A stretch of 64,000 bases of DNA, taken from positions 163,333,333 to 163,397,332 of the forward strand of contig CM060681.1 of assembly GCA_030686995.1 (NCBI GenBank), given 5' to 3'. This DNA is from Artemisia argyi (Eukaryota > Streptophyta > Magnoliopsida > Asterales > Asteraceae). Below are positions 20,672 through 32,009 of this stretch, piece by piece. Below the pieces are notes generated by a model. It was not told the origin of the DNA and made no database searches. It saw only the letters and a program-made list of their open reading frames with translations. Position 1 is the stretch's first letter, and each line of letters starts with the position of its first letter. The translations under genes and the position numbers were made by a program.

Positions 20672-23600
20672 TGATGAGTGTGTAAATACTCATCATTTTT
20701 ACCATTTCTGAGCTGCCAAAACATCCAAAAACACTCAATAATGAATCAAACTAGTGAAAATATCCCAGGAAAGTGTTTTACATGTTTCAAATGCAAAAAT
20801 ACCAAAAACAGATGAAAAACGCATAAAGTTTGCATAATTGGCAGTTTCAGTCCCCCAACTTTCAAAAAGTTGTCAAATCTAGTCCCTGGTCATTCTAAAA
20901 ACTTGAAAAAGTCACCAAAGGTCCTTTTAAATCAAAAAGTTACATAATTAGTCCTTTGGTGAAAAGTTTCACAAAATGTCAAGTTTAGTCCCTGAACTTT
21001 GAAAATTGTCAAAAATGGTCCCTGGGATATGAAAAACTTTGAGAAAAACAAATTTTGTCCTTGCACTAACCTTTTATGACAGGATTGGTCCTTGGTGGAA
21101 AGTTTGGAGAAAATTACATAAATGGTCCCTGAAGTTTGAAAATTTGGCAAGATTAGTCCCTGGTGATAATTTAATGGAAAAAAGTCAACTATGGTCCATG
21201 TACTATTCACATATGGCAAAACTCACCCTTGGGAACACTTTAAAAAAATGCCAAGAATTCAACCCTCAACTTTCGTTAAGTGGCAAAAATGGTCCTTGTG
21301 TATATCATAAACTAAATCCGGATCCACTAATACTACCACTACTCCAATCCAATACCTAAGCCTAGCCCACCACCCATCCTATTTTCTTTGGGCCCAAATG
21401 AAGCACCAGCCCACTCCACAAACCCATTGCACCCTTTTATTAATAAAAACTCAGTCAAACCGAGTCAAACCCTTCACCCCTTCCCTCTCAGACGTCCCCC
21501 ACAACTCCACAACCTGCCAAACCTCACCTCCCACCACTTGCAAAATGAATCATCACCATCCCACCACCCTGCAACTACCCTCACATCGCATTTAATGCAC
21601 CACCACCCCCAATTTGTATAAAGCAGTCCCATTTGCCAATTGGAATTTTGGCGCGAAAAGTTCAAACGGCTGAGATCGATCAAATTTAATCCAACGGTTG
21701 TGATAAGAGGTGGGATATGATCAGAAGATGCCAAGAACCCTAATATTGGGTTATAAAAGGCAAAGAGATGCAAGATGAAGACTGGTCTAGTTTTTTAGTT
21801 TAATAGTAGTCGTTTAAATGTATTAAGCAGTTATAGTTTAGCTAAAAGCTTTTAAGCATTTCTTTAAGTCATTTCAGTGTATTACCACTCTTTTCAATTC
21901 AATAGAAGCAAGTTTCTTTAATCCTTTATGTTTGTGCAAATTTCAATTTCTAGTCATTAAGTTGGATCAAAATCTGCTAGTGTTTGAGTTTGAATCATGG
22001 ACTGAGTTAGGTTCACATAAGCTCCAACAAGCTTATCAAAGCTTTAGAGACTCTAAAATCCAGATTCAATAGAAAACTAAAGAAAATACAAAAATAGTCA
22101 ACTTTGGTCAACTATGTGTTTAGTTTTTGATTTTCAGGTTGAAGAAGGATTTGTGATCAAGCAAGGAGCTTAATTTGGCCTATCTAAAGATAGGCTTCTG
22201 TGGAGAAGCCCCTTGTTCAAGCTAGGGGTTTGTTTGTAAGCTTTTGCTCATTTAAATTTTCCACTAAATACCTAGTTTAAGTTTCTAATTATCTGTTTGC
22301 TATTATCTGTGTTCATTTGTGTTGTTTGTGTATTGTTTGAGTAGTTTTTAACTTAGTATTCATAACTTGTTCATTAGAATAAATAGCTACTTAAAATTTC
22401 AATATTTGACTGTCAAAATTAGTTTAAGTGGTAAACTTGAGTTTTCATAATTGCATTCTGTGTTCAAGTGTCTAAATTAGTCTCCCTAATCATAATAAGC
22501 TGTTGTGGATCAGATTCATATGCCCTAGCACCCTTTTGTCTTGAAAATCATAAATCAGTCAACCTTAATGGAGTGTTTGGTTTTGAGTGATCCAAGGTGT
22601 TGTAGCATTTAAGAGTTGTGGTTTCTGGTTGATACAAGTTACTTAGGCTATAATTAACTCAGAACATCCTTAAAATCAAGTCTTGTTTTAATCAAAAGTC
22701 AAAATCTCAACTTTTTAACTCTCACAGTTAACTGTGAGAGTTTTAAGTGTCCAAATCATACTCATTAGGTACATTAGTGGTTAATATAGTATAAACTAGT
22801 CCTAATATAGCTTATAACTTAGTTAGTAATCAGTAAGAGCTTTTGGAAATCCAAAAAAGTCAAAACTTGTGATTTCTCTAAAAGTCAAAACTTCATCCTT
22901 TCAGATTTTTGCTAAATTTCCAAATTAAATTGTGAGTTGTGTGATGGGATTTAAAGGTTGAAATTTGTTGTGGTTAGAGTCTATAAGCTGATCTTTAAGC
23001 TCAAATTTTTGCTTAATTTTTGTGGAAGTCTAAGTGGGTCCCACAGACCCCCAAAGTGAGTTGCAGGGCAAGAGTCTGCCCTGTGCACAACAGACCCCCA
23101 CCACACCACCAACTTTGGTGGTGGTTGCAAACCACCTCAGTGGGCCCTAGTGGTTCCAGTTGACCTTTTTCAACCCCCCTCCTACCAAGGAGTGTGGATT
23201 GACCATTGGTTTGACCTATAACCCAGTGGACCCCACCTAGTTTAGTCCCCAAAGTTTGTCCCCAATCTGGTTCAGTTTCTAAATTGCTAAGTGCTTATTT
23301 CATCTTAATCAGCTTATTTTGATCAATTGTTGTTGTTTCTGGCTTATTTGTGATTGTTAAGCTTGTTGATACTCATTTTTACCATTGTGGACCCCACCAT
23401 CAGTCATTTGACCTCATTTGACCAAACAGTCAAACAAAGTCAACTGTATAAGCCAAGGGGGTGTTATAGCTTATTTATAAGCTATTTTCAAAAGTAGTTT
23501 TACAAAAGTTTTCTATTTTCAGTGGTAAAGTTAGTTTGTAAAAGAAAAATCTAAAAAAAAAATCAATTTAAAATAAGTGATATTTTCTATTTAATTCAAT

Positions 23601-24704
23601 TTAATTTTAATTTTCATTTTTAGATTTTAATTAAGTAATTAGTATTTTTATATTTTTATTAATTACCTTATATAGTAAAGTAATTTTGGTAAAATTTTCA
23701 GATTTTTATATTACCATTCAGTATTTATTAGATTTAATTTTAGTTTTCTTTATTATTAATTAATATTAAGTAATAAATGCCATATTTAGTTTTTATAAGG
23801 TAAAACTTAGTTTTTATATTTTTCCTAGCTCTAATATAGTACAATAGACTTTTAGAAAATATATTTTTAAATTCTACTGTTCATTTTCCATTTTTCTTAT
23901 TTAATTTGTTTAAATTAGACTTAAAGTAATTAAAAGGTAAATAATTAGTGGATTAACCTTAAAACTTAATTTTTAGAGTTTTTATAATTTTGTAGGATTC
24001 CTGTGATGGTTAAGTAATTTTATAAATTTTCTTGTAATTTTCTAACTTAATTTAGTATTAATGTTAATTAAAAGTAGTTTAATTAGTTTAAGTAAGTTAA
24101 ATAGTTTTCAATTTATAAAAAACCCATAAAAAGACAAAAATATTTATTTTCATTTTTTATACTTTCTTCAAGTTCTAATTTAGGTTTTGAAAATATTTTT
24201 GCAACTTTTTAGTTTAATTTGTAATAGTTATAATTTTTAGTTAATTTAAATTAGATTTTAATTTAGATTTTAAATAGTTTAATTATTTAAATAATATTTA
24301 AATAGTATTTTAATCATTTTCAGAATTTCATTTTCATTTTTAATTTTAAGTTTTAAAAAGTGTCAAAAGCACCCCCTGTAGTTTGATAAATACCAAAATC
24401 CCACTTTTTCAGTCCGATTGCGTAAATCTGAATTGTGAATACGTGCATATATCTATTATCTGATTTTTCTGAATATTATATCTGTGTACAAATACCATAA
24501 TAACAGTAGCAATATCAACTCCACATCATCTGGCTACTGTCCTCAGTGCCACTTTCTCAAAAACGATTTCAAACGACACCATTTCAATCTCGCTGGGACT
24601 TTAACGACCCGGGAATACACTATACTATCACCGGAGTATTGATTCTAGGCTGTCTTTGACTTATTGAACTTGGTCAATAATATCTGACGGTTCGGGCTCA
24701 ATCA
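20672..24704 (+). repeat. Gypsy-2 5' LTR (4033 bp)
   Basis: Begins with a terminal hairpin TGATGAGT...ACTCATCA, then about 450 bp of irregular repeats around TGGTCCCTG, a TATA box (TTATAAAAGG, 21751-21760), an AT-rich block (23500-24360) and a U5-like end. At 24610-24632 it is complementary to part of tRNA-Asp. ORFs inside (for example 21388-21621, 23013-23252) show no domain. Confidence 0.9.
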
Positions 24705-24709
24705 AAATT

Positions 24710-24727
24710 TGGAGCCGCTGCCGGGGA
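24710..24727 (+). other. Primer-binding site of gypsy-2
   Basis: TGGAGCCGCTGCCGGGGA, 16 of 18 bases equal to the tRNA-Asp-complementary site TGGCGCCGTTGCCGGGGA, starting 6 bp after the LTR. Confidence 0.8.
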
Positions 24728-25294
24728 GGTTGTTGCGTGTTTTATAAAATCGTTTTAAGATTAGTGGTTTTCAAAACCCTCCCTGTACAAATTTCACACA
24801 AATTTGTAAAAAGTTTTTGGAAAAATATAATTATATCAAAGAAAACGTTCATTAATAGTTCTCCTGAAGTGTTGAAAACACCAAAAAAAAAATAAAAACA
24901 ATCAAAAACAAACTGTGAAGTTAAATTACTTCGTGTTCTTTAAGATTACAACCTGAAACAGTTGGTTTAAGGTAAGTTCTGACATTAAATTGCGAACTGA
25001 AGAGGAATCCATTCTTTCCTCCCGCCAGCCTGCGAGTAATCTTAAAGGGACAATTTCGGTTAACGAATCAGTTCCAAAAATATTCCCAAGTTTTCTGCAC
25101 ACACACCCATAAGCCTAAAGCAGTTTTTCAAAAATTAATTAACCCATAATAAGTTCCCAAACTTAAGATTAAAACTTGCCTTTATATCCCTGTGAGTGGT
25201 GTGCCTTTTTCAAAGAAGCCATTCACTTGTGATTGCTGGTTTAAGTTCACTGTGGTTTTGCCTCGATCTTGTTTTGAAAAATTGTTTTTAGTGC
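24728..25294 (+). other. Gypsy-2 leader between primer site and gag
   Basis: About 570 bp without a credible ORF: the untranslated leader, where packaging and dimerisation signals would sit in such elements. None can be assigned by eye. Confidence 0.6.
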
Positions 25295-28054
25295 ATGCGC
25301 ACTCGGTCACAAACAAAATGTAAACATCAGAAAAACGTACACGAGCTACGTTCTGACACACAAGAACCAAAGACCGAAATGGCCGCTGGGCCACCACCAC
25401 CTTTACCACCCCCTGACCCTCCCAGGGATGAGCCAGCTCCCGATCTCCGAACGATGGAGGAGCTGTGCCAGCCTACCATGCAAGGGCGGGGTGGGCCTAT
25501 TGCACCACTCACTATTGAGGCTACGGACATTGGCCTCAAGCACCACATGATCTAACAAGTCCAGAATTCGTGTCAATTTCACGGATTACCGGGTGATGAT
25601 GCCAATAAGCATCTTGAAAAATATCTCACGGTCACCCAAAGCATGAAACAGCATGGTGTCACGGATGATGCCCTTCGGCTGTACCTCTTCCCCTATTCTC
25701 TCCCTCATCATGCCACTGCATGGTTTGACCGACTTCCAAAGAATTCTATTCGAACCTTTGATGAAATGGTAACCAAGTTTTTAGCAAAATATTTTCCACC
25801 ATCCATGGTTACCAAGTTACGAAATGATATCAGCAACTTCCGGCAACGTCCCGATGAGTCTCTTTTTGAGGCATGGGAGCGTTATAAGCTAGCCATTGAT
25901 CGGTGTCCTAACCACAATATGTTGCAAGTTACCATCATAGATACCTTCTATAATGGTCTGACATTGAGGCACCGAGACATTCTCAATGTTGCTGCTGGTG
26001 GGACCTTTATGAAAAGGCGTCCCGAGGAGTGCTATGACTTAATCGAGAACATGACTGCCCATCATAACTTTTGGGATTCCTCTGCGGAGAGGGATGCGTC
26101 ATGTCATTCAGTTACTCCCTCATCATCATCTCCTGAAATAATGGCTCTTACCAAAAAGATGGATGATATTTCTACGGCTGTGTTGAGAATGAGCCAAATG
26201 ATGCAAAATCAGGCTCAAAATCAACAAGTGAAAGCCGTGGCCCGAAGTTGTGAAACTTGTGGGGGCCCTCATCTGTATTCCGAGTGTCCAGCTACTGCTG
26301 GCTTTCCTCCAGAGAACGTATATTCTGCTCACGGTTCCTACAATACGGGGGGTAATTCTTACCAACCGCAAAGGGACCGTAATCTCTTAAGCTATCGTTC
26401 CAACAATTTTCTCGGACCTCCAGGTTTTAATCAAAATCAAAACCGTAACTCGAATCAGAATTTTAACCAAGGTCAAAACTCAAATTTCCAAAACCCGAAT
26501 CAAAATCAAGGCCAGTTTAATCAAAACAATTTTCAAAATGGCAATCAAAACCAAGGTTTTCAAGGAAATTTTCAAAGAAACCAAAATCAAGGGAATTACA
26601 ATCAGGGTAATTTCAATCAGAGGAACACTTTTCAGGGTAACAACAATCAAAATCAAGGGAATTTTCAAAACAACCGTGTTCAAAATCCTCCTGTTCAAAA
26701 TCAAAACGTTGTTCAACCCTCGTCTTCCTCCGAAGAAGTGCTAAAACAATTCATGAAAGCACAAGAGGAAACGAATCGGTTATTGATCGGCAAGATCTCT
26801 GAGCTTCAGAAGTCTTTAAATGATCGACCCTCGGGCCCGGGTACATTACCGAGCAACACGATCGCTAACCCGAGGGGCGATGTCAAAGCGATCACCACCC
26901 GAAGTGGGACATCTTACAATGGACCCTCGATTCCTTCTACCTCTTCTCCTCCTCCTAAGGTAGCGGAACGTGAACCTGAGGTCACTACGGACAAGGTACT
27001 TCCTACTAATAACGGAGGTATCAACAACGTCCACCCTCGAGTTGTACCGGTCCCGGCTCGTAAGCCGAAAGTTGTATTTGATCCCCCTGTGAGTTCTGAT
27101 GAAATCCCAAAGAATGATCCTAAGCCGTCAATTCCATATCCTTCACGTTTGAATGATCAAAAGAACCGCGAAAAAGCTAACCATCAGATGGAAAAATTTT
27201 ATCAAATTTTCCAAGAATTACACTTTGATATTAGCTTCGCGGACGCTCTTCTTCTCATGCCTAAATTTGCTTCAACAATCAAAAATCTGATAAGCAACAA
27301 AGAAAAACTTTGTGAGATGGCAAAAACTCCTCTTAATGAGCATTGCTCAACAGTGCTCTTGAAAAAGCTTCCCGAAAAGCTTGGAGATCCCGGGAAATTT
27401 CTCATTCCTTGTATTTTCCCGGGGATGGTTGAATGCTTTGCCTTGGCCGATCTTGGCGCAAGCATTAACCTGATGCCTTACACAGTCTGGAAAAGACTCT
27501 CACTTCCTGCTCTCACTCCGACCTGCATGACACTCGAGCTTGCAGACTGTACTATATCCCGTCCTCTCGGCATTGCCGAAGATATCTTCATGAAAGTAGG
27601 AAAGTTCCATTTTCCGGCAGATTTCGTGATTGTTGATTTCGATGCTGACCCACGAGTCCCTCTCATTCTCGGGAGGGGATTCTTAAGAACGGGTCGTGCT
27701 TTAATCGATGTATTCGAAGAAGAAATCACTCTACGTGTTGGTGGCAAGGCCATCACATTCAATCTTGATCAGACTTCAAGATACTCCTCCAACTATGACG
27801 CAGAAACGGTTAACCGAATTAACATCATCGATGTTGTGTCTGAGGAGTATTCTCAAGAGGTCCTTGGTTTCTCATCCAGTGGCAGTCTTTCTACTGACCC
27901 TATCATTTCCGACTCCTCCCCTTCCGTCACTCCGTTTGAGGGAGGTGACTTCCTTCTAGAAGAGCTCGACGCTTTTCTTGCTCAGGATAGCTCAATCCCC
28001 GATGGGGTTGATGAAAACTATCTTGACCCGGAGGGGGACATTCTTCTCCTTTAA
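25295..28054 (+). pseudogene. Gypsy-2 gag and protease
   Basis: Starts MRTRSQTK. A TAA at 25553-25555 interrupts the frame, which then runs open from 25556 to a TAA at 28052-28054. Gag core: LRLYLFPYSLPHHATAWFDR and DESLFEAWERYKLAIDRCP; a knuckle CETCGGPHLYSEC near 26250. An Asn/Gln-rich tract of about 95 residues (26420-26710) follows. The aspartic-protease domain (FALADLGASINLMPYTVWKRL, then LILGRGFLRTGRALIDV) is at about 27430-27700 and keeps the active-site D-L-G-A. Gag coats the RNA; protease cuts the polyprotein. Two stops in this stretch make the copy non-autonomous. Confidence 0.9.
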
Positions 28055-28057
28055 AGA

Positions 28058-30180
28058 TTGTTAAATGACGATCCTTCACCCTCTCCGTCTCCACAAATAC
28101 TTCATAAAGCGGAAGTCAAAAATGTTGAAATAACTGAAGACTTTCCCGAGGTTGAGCTCAAGGACTTGCCTCCTCATCTAGAATATGCATTTCTGGAGGG
28201 TGATAATAAATTACCCGTCATTATTGCTAAAGACTTGAAAAATGAGGAAAAAACTGCACTCCTAAAGGTTCTTAAGTCAAACAAGCAAGCAATTGCTTGA
28301 AAACTCTCCGACATTAAGGGCATAAGCCCAAACTTTTGTACTCATAAAATCTTAATGGAGGATGACTTTAAGCCAGCAGTGCAACAACAGAGAAGGGTAA
28401 ATCCAAAAATCCACGAAGTTATCAAACAAGAGGTTCTAAAACTTCTTGATGCGGGATTGATTTACCCTATATCTGACAGTCCTTGGGTTAGCCCAATTCA
28501 TTGTGTCCCTAAAAAGGGTGGCATTACCGTTGTCACCAACGAGGATAATGAGTTGATTCCAACTCGTTTGGTCACGGGTTGGCGAGTATGTATTGACTAT
28601 CGAAAGTTAAATGAAGCCACCCGTAAAGACCATTTTCCTCTCCCTTTTATTGACCAGATGCTTGAAAGACTTGCGGGGAATGAATACTACTGCTTCCTCG
28701 ATGGTTTTTCGGGTTACTTCCAAATCCCCATTGATCCCCAGGATCAAGAGAAGACTACCTTCACATGCCCCTACGGAACTTTTGCTTACAGACGTATGCC
28801 TTTCGGCTTATGTAATGCACCAGGCACGTTCCAGAGGTGTATGATGTCTATTTTTTCCGACATGATCGGGAAAACTATGGAGGTATTCATGGATGACTTT
28901 TCAGTCATCGGGGATTCATTCCAGACCTGTCTCTCCCACTTGGAACAAATGCTTAAACGTTGCAAAGAAACGAATTTAAGTCTCAACTGGGAGAAAAGTC
29001 ACTTTATGGTTAAAGAGGGCATAGTCCTCGGCCATAAAATCTCAAAGAACGGGATTGAGGTTGACAAAGCCAAAATCGATGTCATTGCTAAATTACCTCA
29101 TCCCACCACCGTAAAAGGTGTTAGGAGCTTTTTGGGTCATGCCGGCTTCTACCGTAGGTTTATCCAAGATTTTTCTAAGATTGCCCGGCCTATGACCCAT
29201 CTCCTCGAGAAGGATGCTCCTTTCATCTTCTCTCCTGAGTGCATCGAGGCTTTTGAAACACTAAAGAAAAAGCTTGCCGAGGCACCGATTCTTGTTGCCC
29301 CCGATTGGGACCTACCTTTTGAGCTTATGTGCGATGCTAGTGATTTTGCCATAGGTGCGGTCTTGGGGCAACGAAAAGCAAAATACTTTCAGCCTATACA
29401 CTACGCAAGTAAGACTATGACCGAGGCTCAAGGACATTACACCACCACTGAAAAAGAACTCCTAGCTGTGGTGTATGCCTTTGAGAAATTCCGGTCATAC
29501 TTGATCCTGACCAAATGCGTGGTGTATACGGATCACTCGGCTTTGAAGTACCTATTTGCAAAGCAAGATGCAAAGCCGAGGCTTCTCCGTTGGGTTCTCC
29601 TCCTTCAAGAATTTGATATCATTATTCGTGATAAAAAAGGAGCTAAGAATCTTGCTGCTGATCATCTCTCACGATTAGAAAACCCACATCAAGATGTGTC
29701 CGAGAAACAAGAAATAAATGAATCATTCCCTCTCGAGACACTCAGTGCGGTTACTTTTCATGGTGACTCTACTATCCCATGGTTTGCCGACTTTGCAAAT
29801 TACCGTGCGGGTAACTTCATCGTGAAGGGGATGACGTCCCAACAGAAAAACAAATTTTTTAAAGACGTCAAACATTATTTCTGGGACGACCCCTTCCTCT
29901 TCAAAATCTGTGCCGATCAAGTCATCAGGCGATGTGTATACGGACAGGAAGCCGCTGATATTCTCAAGGCTTGCCATGCTGGACCCACCGGGGGCCACCA
30001 TAGTCCTAACTACACCGCCAAAAAGGTGTTTGATTCCGGTTTCTATTGGCCCACGATCTATAAGGATGCCCACGAGTTAGTCAAAACCTGTGATGCTTGT
30101 CAGCGTCACGGGAATATTTCACAAAAGAACGAAATGCCGCAAAATGCTATTCAAGTTTGTGAATCTTTGACGTCTGGGGC
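28058..30180 (+). pseudogene. Gypsy-2 reverse transcriptase, RNase H and integrase zinc domain
   Basis: In the same frame as gag. A TGA at 28298-28300 splits it; the rest is open to the frameshift near 30155. Reverse transcriptase: [32 protein letters not shown], the catalytic FMDD box near 28886, and [17 protein letters not shown]. RNase [41 protein letters not shown], with the D-E-D residues visible. The integrase HHCC domain is at 29970-30110 ([12 protein letters not shown]...CDACQRHG). These would copy element RNA into DNA. Only a few lesions separate it from an open frame, matching the low LTR divergence. Confidence 0.9.
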
Positions 30181-31065
30181 ATTGATTTTATGGGGCCATT
30201 CCCATCTTCTCGTGGAAACAAATACATACTCATGGCTGTTGACTACTTGTCAAAATGGGTTGAGGCTAAGGCCTTACCCACTAATGATGCCCGAGTTGTT
30301 GTGAAATTCTTGAAATCCCTCTTTGCTCGTTTTGGAACCCCACGTGCCATCATTAGTGATCGCGGTACTCACTTTTGCAATGATCAGTTTGCAAAAGTCA
30401 TGCTTAAGTACGGTGTTACTCATCGTCTTTCTACCGCATATCACCCCCAAACAAGTGGGCAGGTGGAGGTTTCCAACCGTGGTATAAAACGGATTCTTGA
30501 GAGGACAATAGGTGAAAACCGTGCTTCCTGGTCGGATAAACTAGATGATGCACTTTGGGCCTTCCGTACAGCTTACAAAACACCCATCGGGTGTACTCCA
30601 TACAAGCTTGTATACGGGAAGGCGTGTCATTTACCGATCAAGCTCGAGCACAAAGCCTACTAGGCCTTGAAACATGCTAACTACGACCTTCATAAAGCGG
30701 GTGATCACCGTAAGGTTCAACTCAATGAATTAAACGAACTTCGTGATCAAGCCTACGAGAACTCTTTGATCTACAAAGAAAAGACAAAGAAGATTCACGA
30801 CTCTAAGATTAAGAACCGAGTTTTCAACGTCGGTGACAGAGTCCTTCTTTTCAATTCAAGATTAAAGATCTTCTCAGGGAAATTAAAAACCCGATGGACC
30901 GGACCATTCACTATTGCTAAAGTATATCCATACGGGACTGTTGAATTATCTCAACCCGAAGGTCCCAACTTCAAAATGAATGGTCACAGATTGAAGCATT
31001 ATTTTGGAGAGGACATACCACCCATGGTTGTCCCGGATCTCCAAACTTTCCCCATGGACCAATGA
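30160..31065 (+). pseudogene. Gypsy-2 integrase core and C-terminus
   Basis: Continues in a new frame after a one-base change near 30155-30165. The DDE core is visible: [27 protein letters not shown] and [25 protein letters not shown] at 30661-30663 interrupts; the tail (MKHANYDLHKAG...HRLKHYFGED) ends at 31065 and has the small basic C-terminal domain typical of gypsy integrases (RVLLFNSRLKIFSGKLKTRW). It would insert element DNA into the genome. Confidence 0.9.
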
Positions 31066-31224
31066 ATTCGGGGATCGAGTCAAGCTAGTGACTCGGTGAA
31101 CAAAAATTAGCAGCATATATGGGTTTTCACCCGTATTTCTGACTTCTTTCTACTTTCTACCACCCTAGTGTGGGGGAGTGGCCGTCCCCCACCATTTGAA
31201 AAGTAAATTTGTATATAAGTTTCT

Positions 31225-31302
<78 letters not shown>

Positions 31303-31544
31303 TTGTATGTACAGATAAACAAAGTGAAAAATAAAATCCAAATTTCCACAGTTAGCATCGAATATTAGCTTTTTCCATTCAGAGATTCGGCATAATAGCC
31401 GGGACTTTGAATATTGAGGACAATATTCAGTTCTAGTGTGGGGGGGGGGGAAATTCTTACGAATTTTATCACAAAACTTTCTAAGTACCCCCATTTTTAG
31501 GCCTAAAATTTTTCAAAATTTTTTCACTTTATTTCAAAATTTTT
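31066..31544 (+). other. Gypsy-2 3' region with AT microsatellite
   Basis: Non-coding. It contains an (AT)n tract of about 70 bp (31230-31298) and a 10-G run near 31441-31450. Tyr/Ile-repeat ORFs here are artefacts of the AT repeat. Confidence 0.8.
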
Positions 31545-31990
31545 GTGGTAATCAGTCCGCCAAAGTCTAAATGACAAATGGATTGGCTAGTCCAGGAGCA
31601 AACGGCTCTTGGTAAAGATATCTCAAACCCGTTGATGGCTGGCAATTTGCCAAAAATTGTATGGTTCCTCAGCTCCCCCGCATCCTCATAAGCAAATGAG
31701 TTGACTAGCCCACAAGATTATGGCTTGTGGTAAAAGCCGTGGAAAATCCATAATTGGTAATCAGCTCACCAAGATGTTGACTTAGTCCATCAAGATGCTG
31801 GCTAGTCCAGAAGCAAACGGCTTTTGGTAAAGACTAATCAAATCCGTTGACAGCTGGTGGTTTGCTCAAAATCACACGGTTATCAGGTGTGCCACAGTTC
31901 TTACTCCTGGCTACTCCAGAAGTGATGGCTTTTGGTAAAGAGAATTTCAAATCCATCAAGTTTTTCTCAAAAGATTGCTAGGGACTAGCA
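31545..31990 (+). repeat. Irregular repeat module in gypsy-2 3' region
   Basis: Diverged units with GGCTAGTCC...GCAAACGGCT...TTGGTAAAGA...TCAAA(T/C)CCGTTGA, at about 31596, 31708, 31808 and 31912. Same order as in the copia-1 remnant at 2085-2600 (opposite strand). One frame of a unit reads WLVQEQTALGKDISNPLMAG, so it may derive from coding DNA, but stops interrupt every frame. Confidence 0.75.
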
Positions 31991-31997
31991 ATGTTTT

Positions 31998-32009
31998 AGT
32001 GTGGGGGAT
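31998..32009 (+). other. Polypurine tract of gypsy-2
   Basis: AGTGTGGGGGAT just before the 3' LTR. Confidence 0.75.

Noticed and set aside
21039..21773. ORFs conserved in both copies of the gypsy-2 LTR (also at 32377-33111)
   Set aside because: Conservation is explained by the two LTRs being recent copies; they overlap the LTR promoter region and have no known domain.
31107..31494. Two minus-strand ORFs with Tyr-Ile repeats
   Set aside because: They translate the (AT)n microsatellite in gypsy-2; no domain.
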